64,000 bases of DNA from Agapetus fuscipes (taxonomy: Eukaryota; Arthropoda; Insecta; Trichoptera; Glossosomatidae): assembly GCA_951799405.1 (NCBI GenBank), contig OX637332.1:2423001-2487000 (forward strand). The letters are read 5' to 3'. The notes under the pieces were generated by a model. It did no database searches and had not been told where the DNA came from. It worked only from the letters and a program-made list of their open reading frames with translations. The first letter of the stretch is position 1. Every line of letters begins with the position of its first letter. Shown here one piece after another: positions 12,301-19,835 of the stretch. Position numbers and translations under genes: made by a program.

Positions 12301-12852
12301 TGTAACTTCTTGCCTGCGTTATCCCCGAAAGGATCGCATGTGGCGATTCGGGACCTATTTTTTTACGGGTAAGGGGGCCAGCCTCACACCAACCACTTTC
12401 AGTTGAAGTGGGGGTTTCCCAGCTCCCGCGGGGGTTGGTTCTCATTTCTTGTGAAGGCTGAGTAAACCTTAATATCGAACCCTTGTTCTCGGCATGGAAT
12501 GCAAGCATTCTCCCAATTGAACTATCGACCTTTTTACGAGCTTGGTCGTCGTCGCTACAAAGCGCCAATTCCCAAGCAAGACCCAGTTGCTGTAAGGCTG
12601 GATGGACCTTTGGTTATGTATCTTTTGTGTATTGTATCTTCATTCCAATGATAAGACAGATGCCATAAAGGATTCGAAGAGCGCGGCGTTGCAGGCTCCA
12701 CTCTACGCGCAACAGGAGATGAAGAGGAATTGTAGGGATCATGTGGTACATAGAAATTTTATAGTCATGAGAAAGATTGGGGCATAGTTACCGGCCGCGG
12801 CGCCAGGCGGTGCCTCGGTGTCTGTGTGCACCCCCTCCATCTCTACCAGCAT
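51..12852 (-). CDS. Evi5: EVI5-like TBC-domain Rab GTPase-activating protein, partial gene, nine coding exons
   Basis: Join, in coding order: 12852-12792, 9705-9529, 8782-8568, 6447-6256, 3794-3630, 2693-2499, 2015-1857, 1580-1377, 386-51. This gives 568 codons with no stop and consistent GT..AG splice phases. Residues about 118-330 form a TBC domain with the arginine finger in IRRDIAR (Arg166) and the glutamine finger in YCQG (Gln203); residues about 370-568 are charged heptad-rich coiled coil. Order and motifs (VRKGVPHHFRAIVWQLLC, FKPSMAMLGLCMYQ, MYASSWFLT, CKKMKKLEKDY, LQEELIAVKLREAEA) match the EVI5/EVI5L family. Family knowledge: EVI5 proteins stimulate GTP hydrolysis by Rab11/Rab35-type GTPases in endosomal recycling, cytokinesis and cell migration. 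The gene runs off the left edge; animal EVI5 proteins are about 800 residues, so roughly 200-250 C-terminal residues are missing. The start at 12852 is the first ATG of exon 1, but the frame stays open upstream to the splice acceptor at 12871, so another 5' exon is possible. Confidence 0.95.
455..805. repeat. R250 repeat, head-to-head inverted pair
   Basis: A minus-oriented R250 copy (about 455-612) runs directly into a plus-oriented copy (about 612-805), both ending in ATAATCTA / TTAGATTATAGATT tails. The two tails are complementary, so the region could fold as a hairpin. It lies in the intron between exons 8 and 9. Confidence 0.8.
1377..1580 (-). CDS. Evi5: Evi5 exon 8 (coiled coil)
   Basis: Acceptor TTCCAG|CGACT and donor GATGAG|GTAACC. 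Encodes residues 389-456, beginning RLRNENRSL and continuing as glutamate/leucine-rich heptads. Phase 0 at both ends. Confidence 0.94.
1857..2015 (-). CDS. Evi5: Evi5 exon 7 (start of coiled coil)
   Basis: Acceptor TTTCAG|TTCTT and donor CTGCGG|GTAAGT. Encodes residues 336-388 with the conserved IKVNCKKMKKLEKDYAILK, the link from the TBC domain into the coiled coil. Confidence 0.96.
2101..2283 (+). pseudogene. LINE reverse-transcriptase C-terminal fragment
   Basis: The open frame contains VKRLRTCQRAIERK ... VTDVEQRMAYLK ... WVGHV, the pattern seen at the C-terminus of RTE-like non-LTR polyproteins. It is a decayed, 5'-truncated copy inside an Evi5 intron. A related fragment sits at 34.6 kb. 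Confidence 0.7.
2499..2693 (-). CDS. Evi5: Evi5 exon 6
   Basis: Acceptor TTGCAG|AATTT and donor AAAG|GTAAAC. Encodes residues 271-335, the TBC segment MYASSWFLTLF ... SEGMEMIFKVALAML, ending LDMEGMQK as in vertebrate EVI5. A PIF/Harbinger-like MITE lies about 45 nt upstream of the acceptor. Confidence 0.97.
2738..2866. mobile_element. PIF/Harbinger-like MITE, 129 bp
   Basis: Near-perfect terminal inverted repeats of about 38 bp beginning GGC(A/T)CGGTATTTTCAAC are flanked on both sides by TTA, the TWA target duplication typical of PIF/Harbinger. A partial copy of the same family occurs at about 59,860-59,940. Confidence 0.75.
3382..3612. mobile_element. hAT-type MITE, 231 bp
   Basis: Inverted repeats of about 55 bp start CAGTGGCGAAGGGTGCC and end in the complementary CCACTG. 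The flanks are CTGTTTAG and CTGTTTTG, an 8-bp target duplication with one mismatch, which fits hAT. The right end is 17 nt from the Evi5 exon 5 boundary. Confidence 0.85.
3630..3794 (-). CDS. Evi5: Evi5 exon 5
   Basis: Acceptor TTTCAG|ATGCC and donor CACAG|GTACG. Encodes residues 216-270, the mid-TBC segment with FKPSMAMLGLCMYQLENL. A hAT-type MITE begins only 18 nt past the end of the exon. Confidence 0.97.
3886..4385 (-). repeat. SINE-C copy split by an R250 insertion
   Basis: The left part (3886-3975) and right part (4226-4385) match the other SINE-C copies at 14.4, 42.2 and 52.9 kb: a CCAGAAA(C)AGGTATTA block, a TTAATTAAT-rich middle, ATTACCCAATGACATCTG, and a tRNA-like head with TGGTCGAGC near 4350. 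An R250 element interrupts it at 3976-4225 between ATTAAT-type flanks. Confidence 0.75.
3976..4225 (+). repeat. R250 repeat, complete copy nested in SINE-C
   Basis: Runs from TCCTTGACTTTTAGG to a tail of three AGATT units. Because the interrupted SINE-C can be aligned across it, both ends of the R250 unit are defined here. Confidence 0.85.
4462..4885 (-). repeat. SINE-B with full-length 5S rRNA-like head
   Basis: Read on the minus strand: 4885-4768 is a 118-nt 5S rRNA-like sequence with the intermediate element AAGTTAAGCAACATTGGGC and a box C region (GGATGTGTTACCGC). A tRNA-like unit follows (box A TAGTCC..., box B-like GGATTCGGATCC; about 4765-4690). A common body and a tail resembling CAGCGCT...AAATAAGTCATCCTAATATT end it. 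Confidence 0.85.
5350..5541 (-). repeat. SINE-A copy, 3'-truncated
   Basis: A minus-strand tRNA-like head (TAGCTCAGTTGGTAGAGTGC ... GAGCTCTGGTTTGAATCCC) begins at about 5541 and is followed by the SINE-A body with an internal deletion. The head keeps recognisable pol III boxes A and B. Confidence 0.8.
5560..5775. repeat. Long-hairpin element (GTTTGTGTATTA family)
   Basis: Begins GGTTTGTGTATTAGCACTG, as do the elements at 51.6 and 54.1 kb. It contains arms of about 60 bp (5613-5685 and 5705-5772, e.g. AAACACTGTTTTATTTTCAC) that pair almost completely around a short AT-rich loop. No coding sequence. Confidence 0.75.
6256..6447 (-). CDS. Evi5: Evi5 exon 4 (catalytic arginine and glutamine fingers)
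   Basis: Acceptor TACAG|GCAAC and donor CAG|GTAAAA. Encodes residues 152-215 with the TBC dual-finger motifs: I-x-x-D-x-x-R (Arg166) and Y-C-Q-G (Gln203). Both catalytic residues are intact. A 249 bp MITE begins 42 nt upstream of the acceptor. Confidence 0.97.
6489..6737. mobile_element. 249 bp MITE, copy 1
   Basis: Terminal inverted repeats of about 35 bp (TCGCACGCTTAAT then ATAAAGAGCAATAACTC). A second copy of exactly the same length sits at 37,793-38,041. The superfamily is not assigned because I see no clear target duplication. Confidence 0.85.
6780..6990 (-). repeat. R250 repeat
   Basis: Minus-oriented, with the tail (ATAATCTA units) at 6780. It lacks the last ~40 bp of the head beyond GGCAAAGTGAA. 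Confidence 0.8.
7091..7335 (+). repeat. R250 repeat
   Basis: Plus-oriented, from TTCCTTGACTTAAAGG to a CAGATTAGAT tail. Confidence 0.85.
7460..7970 (-). repeat. R250 repeat split by a MITE
   Basis: The tail segment (7460-7490, CTATAATCTAA) and the body (7785-7970, GCTGCAAAGATATG...) are one R250 copy separated by the 291 bp element at 7491-7781. Confidence 0.8.
7491..7781. mobile_element. PIF/Harbinger-like MITE, 291 bp
   Basis: Inverted termini GGGGCCATCCATAAATTACG and its near-complement (...ATATATGGACAGCCCC). The flanking TAA on each side is the expected 3-bp TWA duplication. The interior has long C runs. The empty site is visible because the host R250 copy aligns across it. Confidence 0.85.
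8020..8400. other. Intronic stretch, nothing recognised
   Basis: AT-rich Evi5 intron sequence between an R250 copy and the minisatellite. I see no ORF, clear repeat or structured RNA here. Confidence 0.5.
8415..8515 (+). repeat. Minisatellite of TTTTGTCATGTGATG-like units
   Basis: Irregular repeats of about 15-17 bp (GTGATGCTTTGTCAAG, CATGTAATGTTTTGT, CATGTGATGTTTTGTG) in the Evi5 intron beside exon 3. Related units occur at 44.2-44.4 and 44.8 kb. Confidence 0.6.
8568..8782 (-). CDS. Evi5: Evi5 exon 3 (start of TBC domain)
   Basis: Acceptor TTCCAG|GTACG and donor AAG|GTGAGC. Encodes residues 80-151: the linker WTLWGRLVNDWEAQWKKK and the first TBC motif, VRKGVPHHFRAIVWQLLCG. It joins exon 2 in phase 1 and exon 4 in phase 0. 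Confidence 0.97.
8885..9340 (-). pseudogene. LINE-1st family C-terminal/3' fragment
   Basis: Complement of the sequence family best seen at 51.0-51.7 kb; encodes, with frameshifts, the ...KVMDMNELKEVC...RKKW type C-terminus of a non-LTR polyprotein. Degenerate; in the intron between exons 2 and 3. Confidence 0.7.
9529..9705 (-). CDS. Evi5: Evi5 exon 2
   Basis: Acceptor TTCCAG|CAAGC and donor TCAG|GTACC. Encodes residues 21-79 including ELKLLAKLEEANRIIEAD, a segment conserved at the N-terminus of EVI5 proteins, followed by a serine-rich stretch with many possible phosphorylation sites. A truncated 5S-headed SINE begins about 35 nt upstream of the acceptor. Confidence 0.93.
9741..10105 (+). 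repeat. SINE-B with truncated 5S head
   Basis: Starts inside the 5S part (GGATGGGTTACCGCTCAGG), then the tRNA-like unit (9812-9880), body, and the tail type with GATACACACAAAAACAGCGC. Its 5' end is about 35 nt from the Evi5 exon 2 acceptor. Confidence 0.85.
10236..10680 (-). mobile_element. LINE 3' end (A-rich 3' UTR)
   Basis: On the minus strand a short terminal reading frame (...DLDLFNKGKYSFRGDLMKT...) precedes a long A/T-rich UTR ending in TTTATT repeats. The layout is the same as at 59.2-59.6 kb and similar to 57.3-58.0 kb. Confidence 0.65.
11100..11340 (-). pseudogene. LINE C-terminal fragment with QDVPHILWYCP motif
   Basis: The minus-strand frame carries FRDKLFKFGISSLLSSSAGSQDVPHILWYCPL, the H...C-P zinc-knuckle-like region found at the C-terminus of many insect non-LTR polyproteins. 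The first cysteines are lost. Flanking sequence (10,680-11,900) is probably the same decayed element, with no clear boundaries. Confidence 0.6.
11905..12150 (-). pseudogene. LINE-1st family 3' fragment
   Basis: Same family as 51.0-51.7 kb, starting CTGTAACTCTGTCGCCATTCC on the plus strand, which is the complement of the conserved 3' end. Confidence 0.75.
12284..12612 (-). repeat. Composite SINE: SINE-B 3' part fused to complete SINE-A
   Basis: On the minus strand a SINE-B segment ending GACCAAGCTCGTAAAAAGG runs without a gap into the SINE-A tRNA-like head (TCGATAGTTCAATTGGGAG) and the full SINE-A body to GTTGCGTTAC. The same junction is seen at 49.17 kb. Confidence 0.85.
12792..12852 (-). 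CDS. Evi5: Evi5 exon 1 (putative start codon)
   Basis: Encodes about 20 acidic residues beginning MLVEMEGVHTDTEAPP. The donor G|GTAACT ends the exon at 12792 in phase 1. An acceptor-like TTGCAG lies just upstream, so the exon begins at 12871 and may carry 5' UTR or further coding sequence spliced from an upstream exon. The frame upstream of the ATG (V-A-G-R-A-S) is open to the acceptor, so the start is likely but not proven. Confidence 0.75.
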
Positions 12853-12870
12853 GCTGGCCCGGCCCGCAAC

Positions 12871-13195
12871 CCTGCAAGCAAGGCAACACAGGCCACGTGA
12901 GGGACGCCACAAAACACTCAACACACCTTCACCTCGAGCTCAAGGACAAACAAGGTATGGGGACAACATAGACAAGACACAATACGCCAACCACCTTTTA
13001 GGTCCATCAACAAAAGGACACTTGATGATGATGAATCAGTTGGATCAGATTTCACACTGGAGCTGTTTTACGACATTGTTACCCTTTCCTCTGACACTGG
13101 ATGAAATGAAAGAAGTATGTAAGGACAGAATGAAATGGCGGTTGATCTGTAATGTTGGCGGCTAGGGCTAGATTTTTTTTAAATTAGAATTTTGT
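12871..13195. other. Region upstream of Evi5 exon 1, with a short LINE piece
   Basis: No promoter motif or upstream exon could be supported. 13,080-13,165 (plus strand) encodes DEMKEVCKDRMKWR, a fragment of the second LINE family. Confidence 0.5.
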
Positions 13196-13198
13196 ATT

Positions 13199-13430
13199 TA
13201 ATCTAATCTAAATTGCTAATATATGTAACATTAAAGATTCACATTATATGCATTTTCACAAGCAGACACGTATAAGTTCGCGCTTAAACATGCCGCACGT
13301 GGACCTACAATATAAAAACCTGAATCTCAAAGGAGCATACACCCTGCAACTCCTGCCGACATTCCCTGAAACAGGGATGACATTGGCAGAGTGAAACATT
13401 TTCTACAGCATGGGTGGTCAGCCTCATACA
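13199..13430 (-). repeat. R250 repeat
   Basis: Minus-oriented near-complete copy (TCTAATCTAAATTGC tail to GGTGGTCAGCCTCATAC). Confidence 0.85.
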
Positions 13431-13470
13431 TATTATTATTTGTTTAATTCAAAAATGTAATTTGTTGTGT

Positions 13471-13726
13471 ATGTTCCTTGACTTAAAGATTGGTATGCGG
13501 CTGACCACCGATGCTGTAGAAAATGGTTCATTTAACCAATGTCACCCCTGTTTCAGGGAAGGACGGCAAGAATTGCAGGGTGTATGTCCATTTGAGATTT
13601 GGGTTGTATTTTGTAGGTTTACATGCGGCACGTGCAAGCGCTAACTTGTAAATGTCTGCTTGTGAGAATGCATATAATGTGAATCCCCAATGTTACATAT
13701 CTTTGCCACTTAGATTAGAATAGATT
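13471..13726 (+). repeat. R250 repeat
   Basis: Plus-oriented complete copy, facing the previous one about 40 bp away, so the pair is an inverted repeat. Confidence 0.85.
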
Positions 13727-13732
13727 ACTTCA

Positions 13733-13985
13733 AGGACAAAGATTCGATGTACAGAACGGGTTTGAGACATCTCTTGAAGCTGCTTCTCTAACAACATGTG
13801 GAGGTCGTTTCCATGCCCTACAGCCCGCCACTGCAAAAGCACACTCACAAAACACTTTACCAGACTTGCACAAAGGCTTTTTGACCAATGTTCTGGCTCT
13901 ACTTTCCACAGAGCGCAAAATAAAAATCAGTTTTCTTGAGGAATTGATGAATGCCCTTTGTATCACTGAGCACAATTTATATTCA
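13733..13985 (-). pseudogene. CR1/L2-like LINE C-terminal fragment
   Basis: The minus-strand frame contains GKVFCECAFAVAGCRAWKRPP, a decayed version of the FG(D/E)RAF(A/R)VA.P..WN.LP motif better preserved at 24.05 and 45.98 kb. Confidence 0.65.
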
Positions 13986-14296
13986 TCGTCAGTGAAGACA
14001 AAATGAATGAAAAGCAGTCAATAACTTAGAAAACTATTTTTAAACAGAAAAGAAGAAATCAAAGTAAAAGATTGGCAATCGTTGCGAGATTCCGAATAGT
14101 TCTGTCTGCCAGCTCAGACGTGAAAGGACTTAAATGCTAATTAAATCAATTAGTGTTTAAAAGTGGCGATGGTGGCTTTGTGTGGAAGTGCCGATGCAAA
14201 GTACGGCACGCGATACCGCTAAAGGTGTAATTAAAAATACAACATCGTGTTTTCTAATAATTTCAACAGCTTCAACAGCGGCAATCTTTTTTTTTT

Positions 14297-14790
14297 TAAA
14301 TAGATTTGTGGAAAGGGATGCAACTCACCAACCTATTTTGCCTGGCCAGTTGTCTTCATGCGAAAGCAGAAGCTTGTTTTTTTTTATAAATAGATTTGTG
14401 AAATGGAATGCAATTCACGAACCTATTCCGCCTGGACAGAAAAAGGTATTAATATCATCAATTAATAATTCATTATTGTTTATTTTAATTAATTATTAAT
14501 TAATAATTACCCAATGACATCTGTTGAACCAGGGTCAAAGTTAAGGTCAAATGACTCAGGCGGGGATCGAACCAACGTTGTTCTATTGCAAACACGCTAG
14601 AAAGATCAGCCCAATTGGCCCCCTCGGCCGTAACACCGACACCGACTTGTGTGCATGCAATGGCATCTGTTGAACCAGGGTCGAAGTTATGGTCAAGTGG
14701 GCCAGACGCAGAATCGAACCAACGCTATTCTGTTCCAAATACGCTAGTCGAACATGCGCCTAGCTTACCCCTCGGCCATAAAACCGACGA
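14297..14790 (-). repeat. SINE-C copies (one full, with partial duplicates)
   Basis: A full copy (about 14,385-14,640) is flanked by a second AAATAGATTTGTG segment at its left and a second tRNA-like head at 14,655-14,790. The heads read on the minus strand as ACGGCCGAGGGG...GTTGGTTCGATCCCC, with a recognisable box B. Confidence 0.75.
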
Positions 14791-14934
14791 ATCAAATCAC
14801 AACTTGAAATTATGTATCAACGAAAAAAAATGTTTAAAAATACAGCCCGGTTGATGTCTCGAAGCCTAGACATTAAAGTTATGAATTGCTGAGGTGTGAG
14901 GTCGAATCCTTCGTTTGCAACGCAAAACGCAGCT

Positions 14935-15380
14935 GAGCTACACATATAGTGTAACTTCTTGCCGCATTGTCCCCGAAGGCGTCGCATGTGGTATTTCAAA
15001 GAGATTTAAAGAGTTTTTCTTCATTGGTAGAACTGTCTATTTTTCACTTTTTATTACGTCAAAAATTACAAAAGATTTCGGTTTTTATTAGGTATATTTT
15101 GAGAAGTAGCATGTGGCGTGTGTAACCTATTTATTTTCACATATAAGGGACCGGCCTTACGCCAAACACTTCACTTGAGGTGGGAGTTTCCAAGCTCACA
15201 AAGAGGATGGTTTTCATTCCTTGTGAAGCCTGGTGAACCCTAGTCGTATTTTTAAAGGTAAATAAATCTTTCAACCCAGTGAAGAGCATTTTGGAAAATA
15301 TAAAAAACAATGTGCTTCGCCGGGAGTCGAACTCAAAATACGAGTCGGTAGCCTTAACCACTAGACTACGGACCGGCTAG
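14935..15380 (-). repeat. Hybrid SINE: SINE-B head with SINE-A tail, interrupted
   Basis: On the minus strand: tRNA-like head CCGTAGTCTAGTGGTTAAGG ... GAGTTCGACTCCC (15,375-15,305), a short SINE-B body, then the SINE-A 3' half to the end at 14,935. A 117 bp insertion interrupts the SINE-A tail. Confidence 0.8.
14992..15108. mobile_element. 117 bp insertion with 8-bp target duplication
   Basis: Flanked by GCATGTGG on both sides (14,984-14,991 and 15,109-15,116), while uninterrupted SINE-A copies have a single GCATGTGG. Ends are only weakly inverted (TATTTC.../...GAAGTA). An 8-bp duplication is compatible with a hAT-mobilised MITE. Confidence 0.7.
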
Positions 15381-15519
15381 CAATTAGACGTATGAGTCGA
15401 GTAATTCTTAAAGCGTCAATTTAGGTTTTTCTTTCAGAAGTGAGATAAATGTATGGAAACATAGAAAACGACATTCTCTACGTTTCAATATTTTAATCTC
15501 ATTCTTTGTTTCCATACTA

Positions 15520-15745
15520 TAATCTATAATCTAAGTTGCAAGGATATATTGATTTAAAGTTTTCAAATGCATGCCTACAAACAAAAACGTGTAGTTCGCG
15601 CTTACACATGCTGAATGTGTACTTACAAATAAAATTCAAACCTCAAATGAACATAAGCCCTACAACTTTTGCCGAGCTTCCCTGACACAGGGGTGACATT
15701 GGCAAAGTGAACCATTTTTTTACAGTATGGGTGGTCGTATAACAT
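15520..15745 (-). repeat. R250 repeat
   Basis: Minus-oriented, truncated in the head after GGGTGGTC. Confidence 0.85.
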
Positions 15746-16159
15746 GGGATTCGTATAAAAGTTTATCCAAATTAAATAAGTGTTTACATTGCCTAAATTG
15801 TATCTGAGAAATCGATTTTAAAAATATGTGTAAGTAAAATAAATAAATTCCTCAGTAGCCGGGTGATTGCCTTTGAAATTTTAAGTCGACAAAATAATAA
15901 TACAGAATACGATGTTTTTACCATGATATTTCCGTCAATATCAACTGAGCCTACCTTCTTCTTTTCCTGATTTACTACCATGTAAAACAGATCTATTTAA
16001 ATTAAATTAATAAAATAATCAAGACACATCAATTCAGATTTGAAATCTGAGCCTTTTTAACATCAAAATCGAGGGGCGTTCATACAAATTTAGTCATTCT
16101 ATAATGAACTACGTGCCTTATGATCGGTAGTACTAGACGATAACAACAATAATTGGTCA

Positions 16160-16480
16160 ATGTACGCAGCCGTCATTCCACTAGGCGTAGCCAGTACCTC
16201 CGCAGACGTGTCCCCACTTTTTTTTCCATTCTAACACATTTCTTTCATCACTTTGACATTCATCACCCTCTTCTCTTTTCTCAATCTTCAGATTACAATC
16301 ATTTGCAATCTTGCTTATTTTATGAATCCATTCTTTCGCTTCAACGCTTACCGTTGACCTTCCCTTTGTACATTAAATTTTTCACATTGTTCTCTTTTGT
16401 ACTTTCACTCTCATATTATCATTCTTACCGCACTTATCCACATCCTAGTCATTACGGACCGTATCATTCAGCGTCCATAT
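16160..16480 (-). pseudogene. Second LINE family, 3' fragment
   Basis: The complement matches the family seen at 18.1-18.3 and 56.1-56.3 kb (...ICGG(T/A)GHP...NGGR end). Frame is broken. Confidence 0.65.
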
Positions 16481-16488
16481 AAGTAAAT

Positions 16489-16870
16489 CTGTACCTTAGA
16501 GCATAAACAACGGTAGTCACATTTAGTAAAATGTGCAGAAGACGAGCTTTAGTGAAAATGTGCACTTTTATAAAACCATCATAACTTCTAAACTAGACGA
16601 GATATTTATGATCTGTAAAAACTGTTTATCTTCTTTTATCGATATTTATTTAATGTGAAGTAATGTGAACCACGTATTTGGAACTTCCGTGGTTTATGCG
16701 CGCATTTATATGTGCATCCCATATTTATTACACTTGATATCTCAGTTACTATGAGTCCGAGGACTCCAATATTTTTATCACTTATAGAACAACTAATATT
16801 TATAATAACTGCATCATTAACTCAAAAACGCAAAAAAGTGGACTACCGTTGTTTATGCTCTAAGGTACAG
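16489..16870. mobile_element. 382 bp MITE with perfect 30-bp inverted ends
   Basis: The termini CTGTACCTTAGAGCATAAAC... and its complement at 16,841-16,870 match without visible mismatch for about 30 bp. AAAT flanks both ends, a possible 4-bp target duplication. No coding sequence; superfamily unassigned. Confidence 0.8.
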
Positions 16871-17690
16871 AAATTATTTATCTCCCTTACCAAATAGTCC
16901 GTACATACAAGACTTATCACCCTTGCTTACGGTAAAGAGATGGCAAGGTTTAAAATCCCAGATTTGTTTCAGGAAGATGAAGAGATTCCGTTTTATTCTC
17001 TGAAAGAAGTGATGTTTATAAGAAAGAGAATAAATAGTCCACAAACTTTTTTAACGCAGATACTTGTAGTTACTATATCCGTTTCAACCAACGAACTAAA
17101 CACGAATATTTCCTAGTGGGAAAGAGAGCAAAGATGCCCCCAGTGTGTCTTCACTGTAAACAGACAAGTGTGAGAGACGCAAGAAAATAATTTTCCGCGC
17201 ACGTTTTTCGATTGTTTTCGTGGGTAAATAGTCAATTTTGAAACAAAAATACATTTTTATAAAACTTCATGGTTTGTGTAATTATTGAATGTCGAAACAC
17301 AAGATAGAGAAAGCAAGAAAAGCTCCGTCGGCATTTTTTTAGTGTACATTGTATTCTGTTGTGTTTGACAGGTCTGGCTGAGAGTTGTGTCTCATACTAT
17401 GCTTCAATGCTACGCGCTAGTTTCGGGTCCGCTCTTATTACATGTCAATAAACAGACGCATGTTTTTATACGGACGAGTCCGTAGATTTATTTTCATATG
17501 TGATATAACCGACGTCTATTTCTGTGGCAATTAGTTCAGATATGGACCAGAGACCGGCCATGTGCCGCCACTTCGCACTGAACAGACCTTTCCAATAAAA
17601 ATTATCAACAACAATCATTATTGCTACGAGATAACAACTCTGTTAGTGTAATGCCTGGGCGAGTGCATTTCAAGTGAAAATTATTTTTAA
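16871..17690. other. Unassigned sequence
   Basis: AT-rich, with no ORF, repeat family or motif I recognise. Confidence 0.5.
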
Positions 17691-17787
17691 AATATGAACT
17701 GATTAACGACTGATTTCCCTCAAAATCTGCCGTTTTTGTTTGTTTGAACTTGTCGATCGATCAACGCTAAAGCAAAAAATAGTATTT

Positions 17788-18045
17788 TCTACTGTACCCT
17801 TAGTACGAGTTTGCAAAACTTGAGTAATGTTAAGTTTACGGCAATTATTAAAGAGTGATTTCCCCAAAAATCTGCCGTTTTTTGTTGTTTGTTTGAACTT
17901 GATTTTCTTCATCACTGTAACTCGATTGCTAAGACCATAAAGTGTAAGAAACAAAAACAGCAGATTTTGGGAGAAATCACTCTGTAATATTTTCCGTATA
18001 CTTTACTTTTCTCAAGTTTTGCAACTCGTACTAAGGGTACTGTAC
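17788..18045. mobile_element. MITE with long (~100 bp) inverted ends
   Basis: Left TACCCTTAGTACGAGTTTGC and right GCAACTCGTACTAAGGGTAC begin arms of about 100 bp that also share GAGTGATTTC...AATCTGC. A piece of the inner arm is repeated at 17,710-17,750. Confidence 0.75.
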
Positions 18046-18089
18046 ACTTTCATTGTTATTCAAAAAACATTTGATCTATAGCTGATGCA

Positions 18090-18305
18090 CGCATGCTGGT
18101 TTTTGTTGTATTTTGAAGGAATGGATAGACCAAATAGATTGCGAACGAATGGAACCTGCAGAGTAAAAATAAGAGATGAGTATGTATGAAGAAAGTGATA
18201 AATGCTGAAGAGATGAAAGAAGTATGCAAGGCCAGAAAAAAGTGGAGACGCATCTGCGGAGGTACCGGCCACCCCTATTGGAACGGCGGCAGGATACAGT
18301 AACAA
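18090..18305 (+). pseudogene. Second LINE family, 3' end
   Basis: Reads KVINAEEMKEVCKARKKWRRICGGTGHPYWNGGR on the plus strand with upstream frameshifts, a non-LTR polyprotein C-terminus. Confidence 0.75.
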
Positions 18306-18549
18306 CACCTTCTCTCAGGGTCAGTCTCCCCTCCACTGACTCACGCCTCATTTTGCCAAGCTGCATCCGCAGCGGATTCACAGTAATCCTGTCCTTAGAT
18401 TTAAATTATTATTATTTCGTATTATGTGTATCATTATTCACGCTACTCGTGATCTAGCAACAATCCCACAAGGAGTGCCACCCGAGGTATGCTATTAGCT
18501 TCAGTAACATCGAACCATTTACTTTTAGAGTCATGGGCACGCCTCTGAC

Positions 18550-18790
18550 CTAGAGGTTCTTGTTTTGTCGTGCCGTTTCTTTCACTTCACGGGAAGGCCT
18601 TTCGCCACTTGAGAAAATATATAGCTTTGCATGAGCGTCCATGTGCTGTGGGTCCTTCTGACACATACATACAGGACGGGTACGAGGAGGGTTTGAGCAT
18701 ACGCCCTGTATATCCATCCCATCCGGGGATGTGTCACAGGACTCGCATGCAAAAGTTATGTGAGATGCGAGTGGCAGAAGGCCCTCCCGT
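18550..18790 (-). other. Unknown repeat encoding a CQKDPxHxDAH peptide
   Basis: A minus-strand open frame includes a CESCDTSP segment and then NPPRTRPVCMCQKDPQHMDAH. A second locus at about 25,250-25,345 carries the related DPPLTRRRAFMCQKDPRHID. The shared peptide suggests a coding part of an unrecognised transposon; function unknown. Confidence 0.4.
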
Positions 18791-19127
18791 GAAGCTACAT
18801 TTTCCCAAGTGTTTACACAAAGCAAAGGAGGCAAAGGATGATACAGTAACAGGTACGTACGAGTAAAAATGCATGTTTTATTAAGCACGAAAGACTCCTG
18901 GTAAACACTTCTAAGCTCCTATATATTGCTGCCACCAGCGCACAGCCAAATAAACTGAACTTGATATGACCAGGAAACGTACGAAATAAAACTGAAAACT
19001 AGTTCAGAGTGCACTCGAATAGAAATAAGCGTCTCCTGTGTACGTGCTAGCACCGACAGGTTTCTAAAGAACTTCTTGCGCTTCTGCAGTGAAGATTGGC
19101 GATCACCATAGCAGTTTGAACATTCGA

Positions 19128-19270
19128 ATTTGTTCCTTGACTTAGGGGTAAGTGGGAGTAAAAAATGGTTCACTTTGCCAGTGTCACCACACCTGCTTCA
19201 GGGAAGGCCGTCGGTAAAAGTTGCAAGGTTTTTGTTCATTTGAGGTTTGGTTTTAATTAGTATCTACGTA
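19128..19270 (+). repeat. R250 repeat, 3'-truncated
   Basis: Head half of R250 (TTCCTTGACTTAGGGG...), cut short just before the SINE-B copy at 19,276. Confidence 0.75.
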
Positions 19271-19275
19271 CACAT

Positions 19276-19835
19276 TTGGACCGGTCCGTAGTCCAGTGGT
19301 AACACTTCGGACTCGTAAATGGAAGGTTGTGGGTTCAAATCCCGGCGGAGCACAGAAAATATACCATTTGTATTTTCAAATTTGCTCTTCGCTGGGTTGA
19401 AAAATGTCTTAAACCTTTACCAAAGACCGGTCATCAAAAGGTCTAATCTAATCTAATCTAAGTTGCAAAGATATGTTACATTGGAGATTCACATTACATG
19501 CATTCCCACAACCAGACATGTACAAGTTCGCGCTTGCACATGCCTCATGTGAGCCTACAACATAAAAACCAATCTCAAATGGACATACACCCTGCAACTC
19601 TTGCCGTCCTTCCCTGTAACAGGGGTGACATTGGCAAAGTGAACCATTTTTACAGCATGGGTGGTCAGCCGCATACCAACCTATAAGTCAAGTCCATCCA
19701 GTCCATCCAGCCTTACAGCCTAACTAGGTCTTGCTTGAGAATTAACGCTTTCTACAGCGACGACCAAGTTCGCAGAGGGCTCTTGAGGTGTGATACATAC
19801 AAAAACAGCGCTCACCAAATAAACCAGTCTATTTT
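19276..19835 (+). repeat. SINE-B split by an R250 insertion
   Basis: tRNA-like head and body at 19,276-19,441 and the tail at 19,695-19,835 (GATACATACAAAAACAGCGC). A minus-oriented complete R250 copy lies between. Confidence 0.85.
19443..19694 (-). repeat. R250 repeat nested in SINE-B
   Basis: Complete minus-oriented copy with TCTAATCTAATCTAA tail and CCTATAAGTCAAG head, which again defines both ends of the unit. Confidence 0.88.

Noticed and set aside
12853..17000. Evi5 promoter and 5' UTR exon
   Set aside because: No TATA/initiator arrangement or donor site could be tied to the acceptor at 12,871; not reported as a feature.
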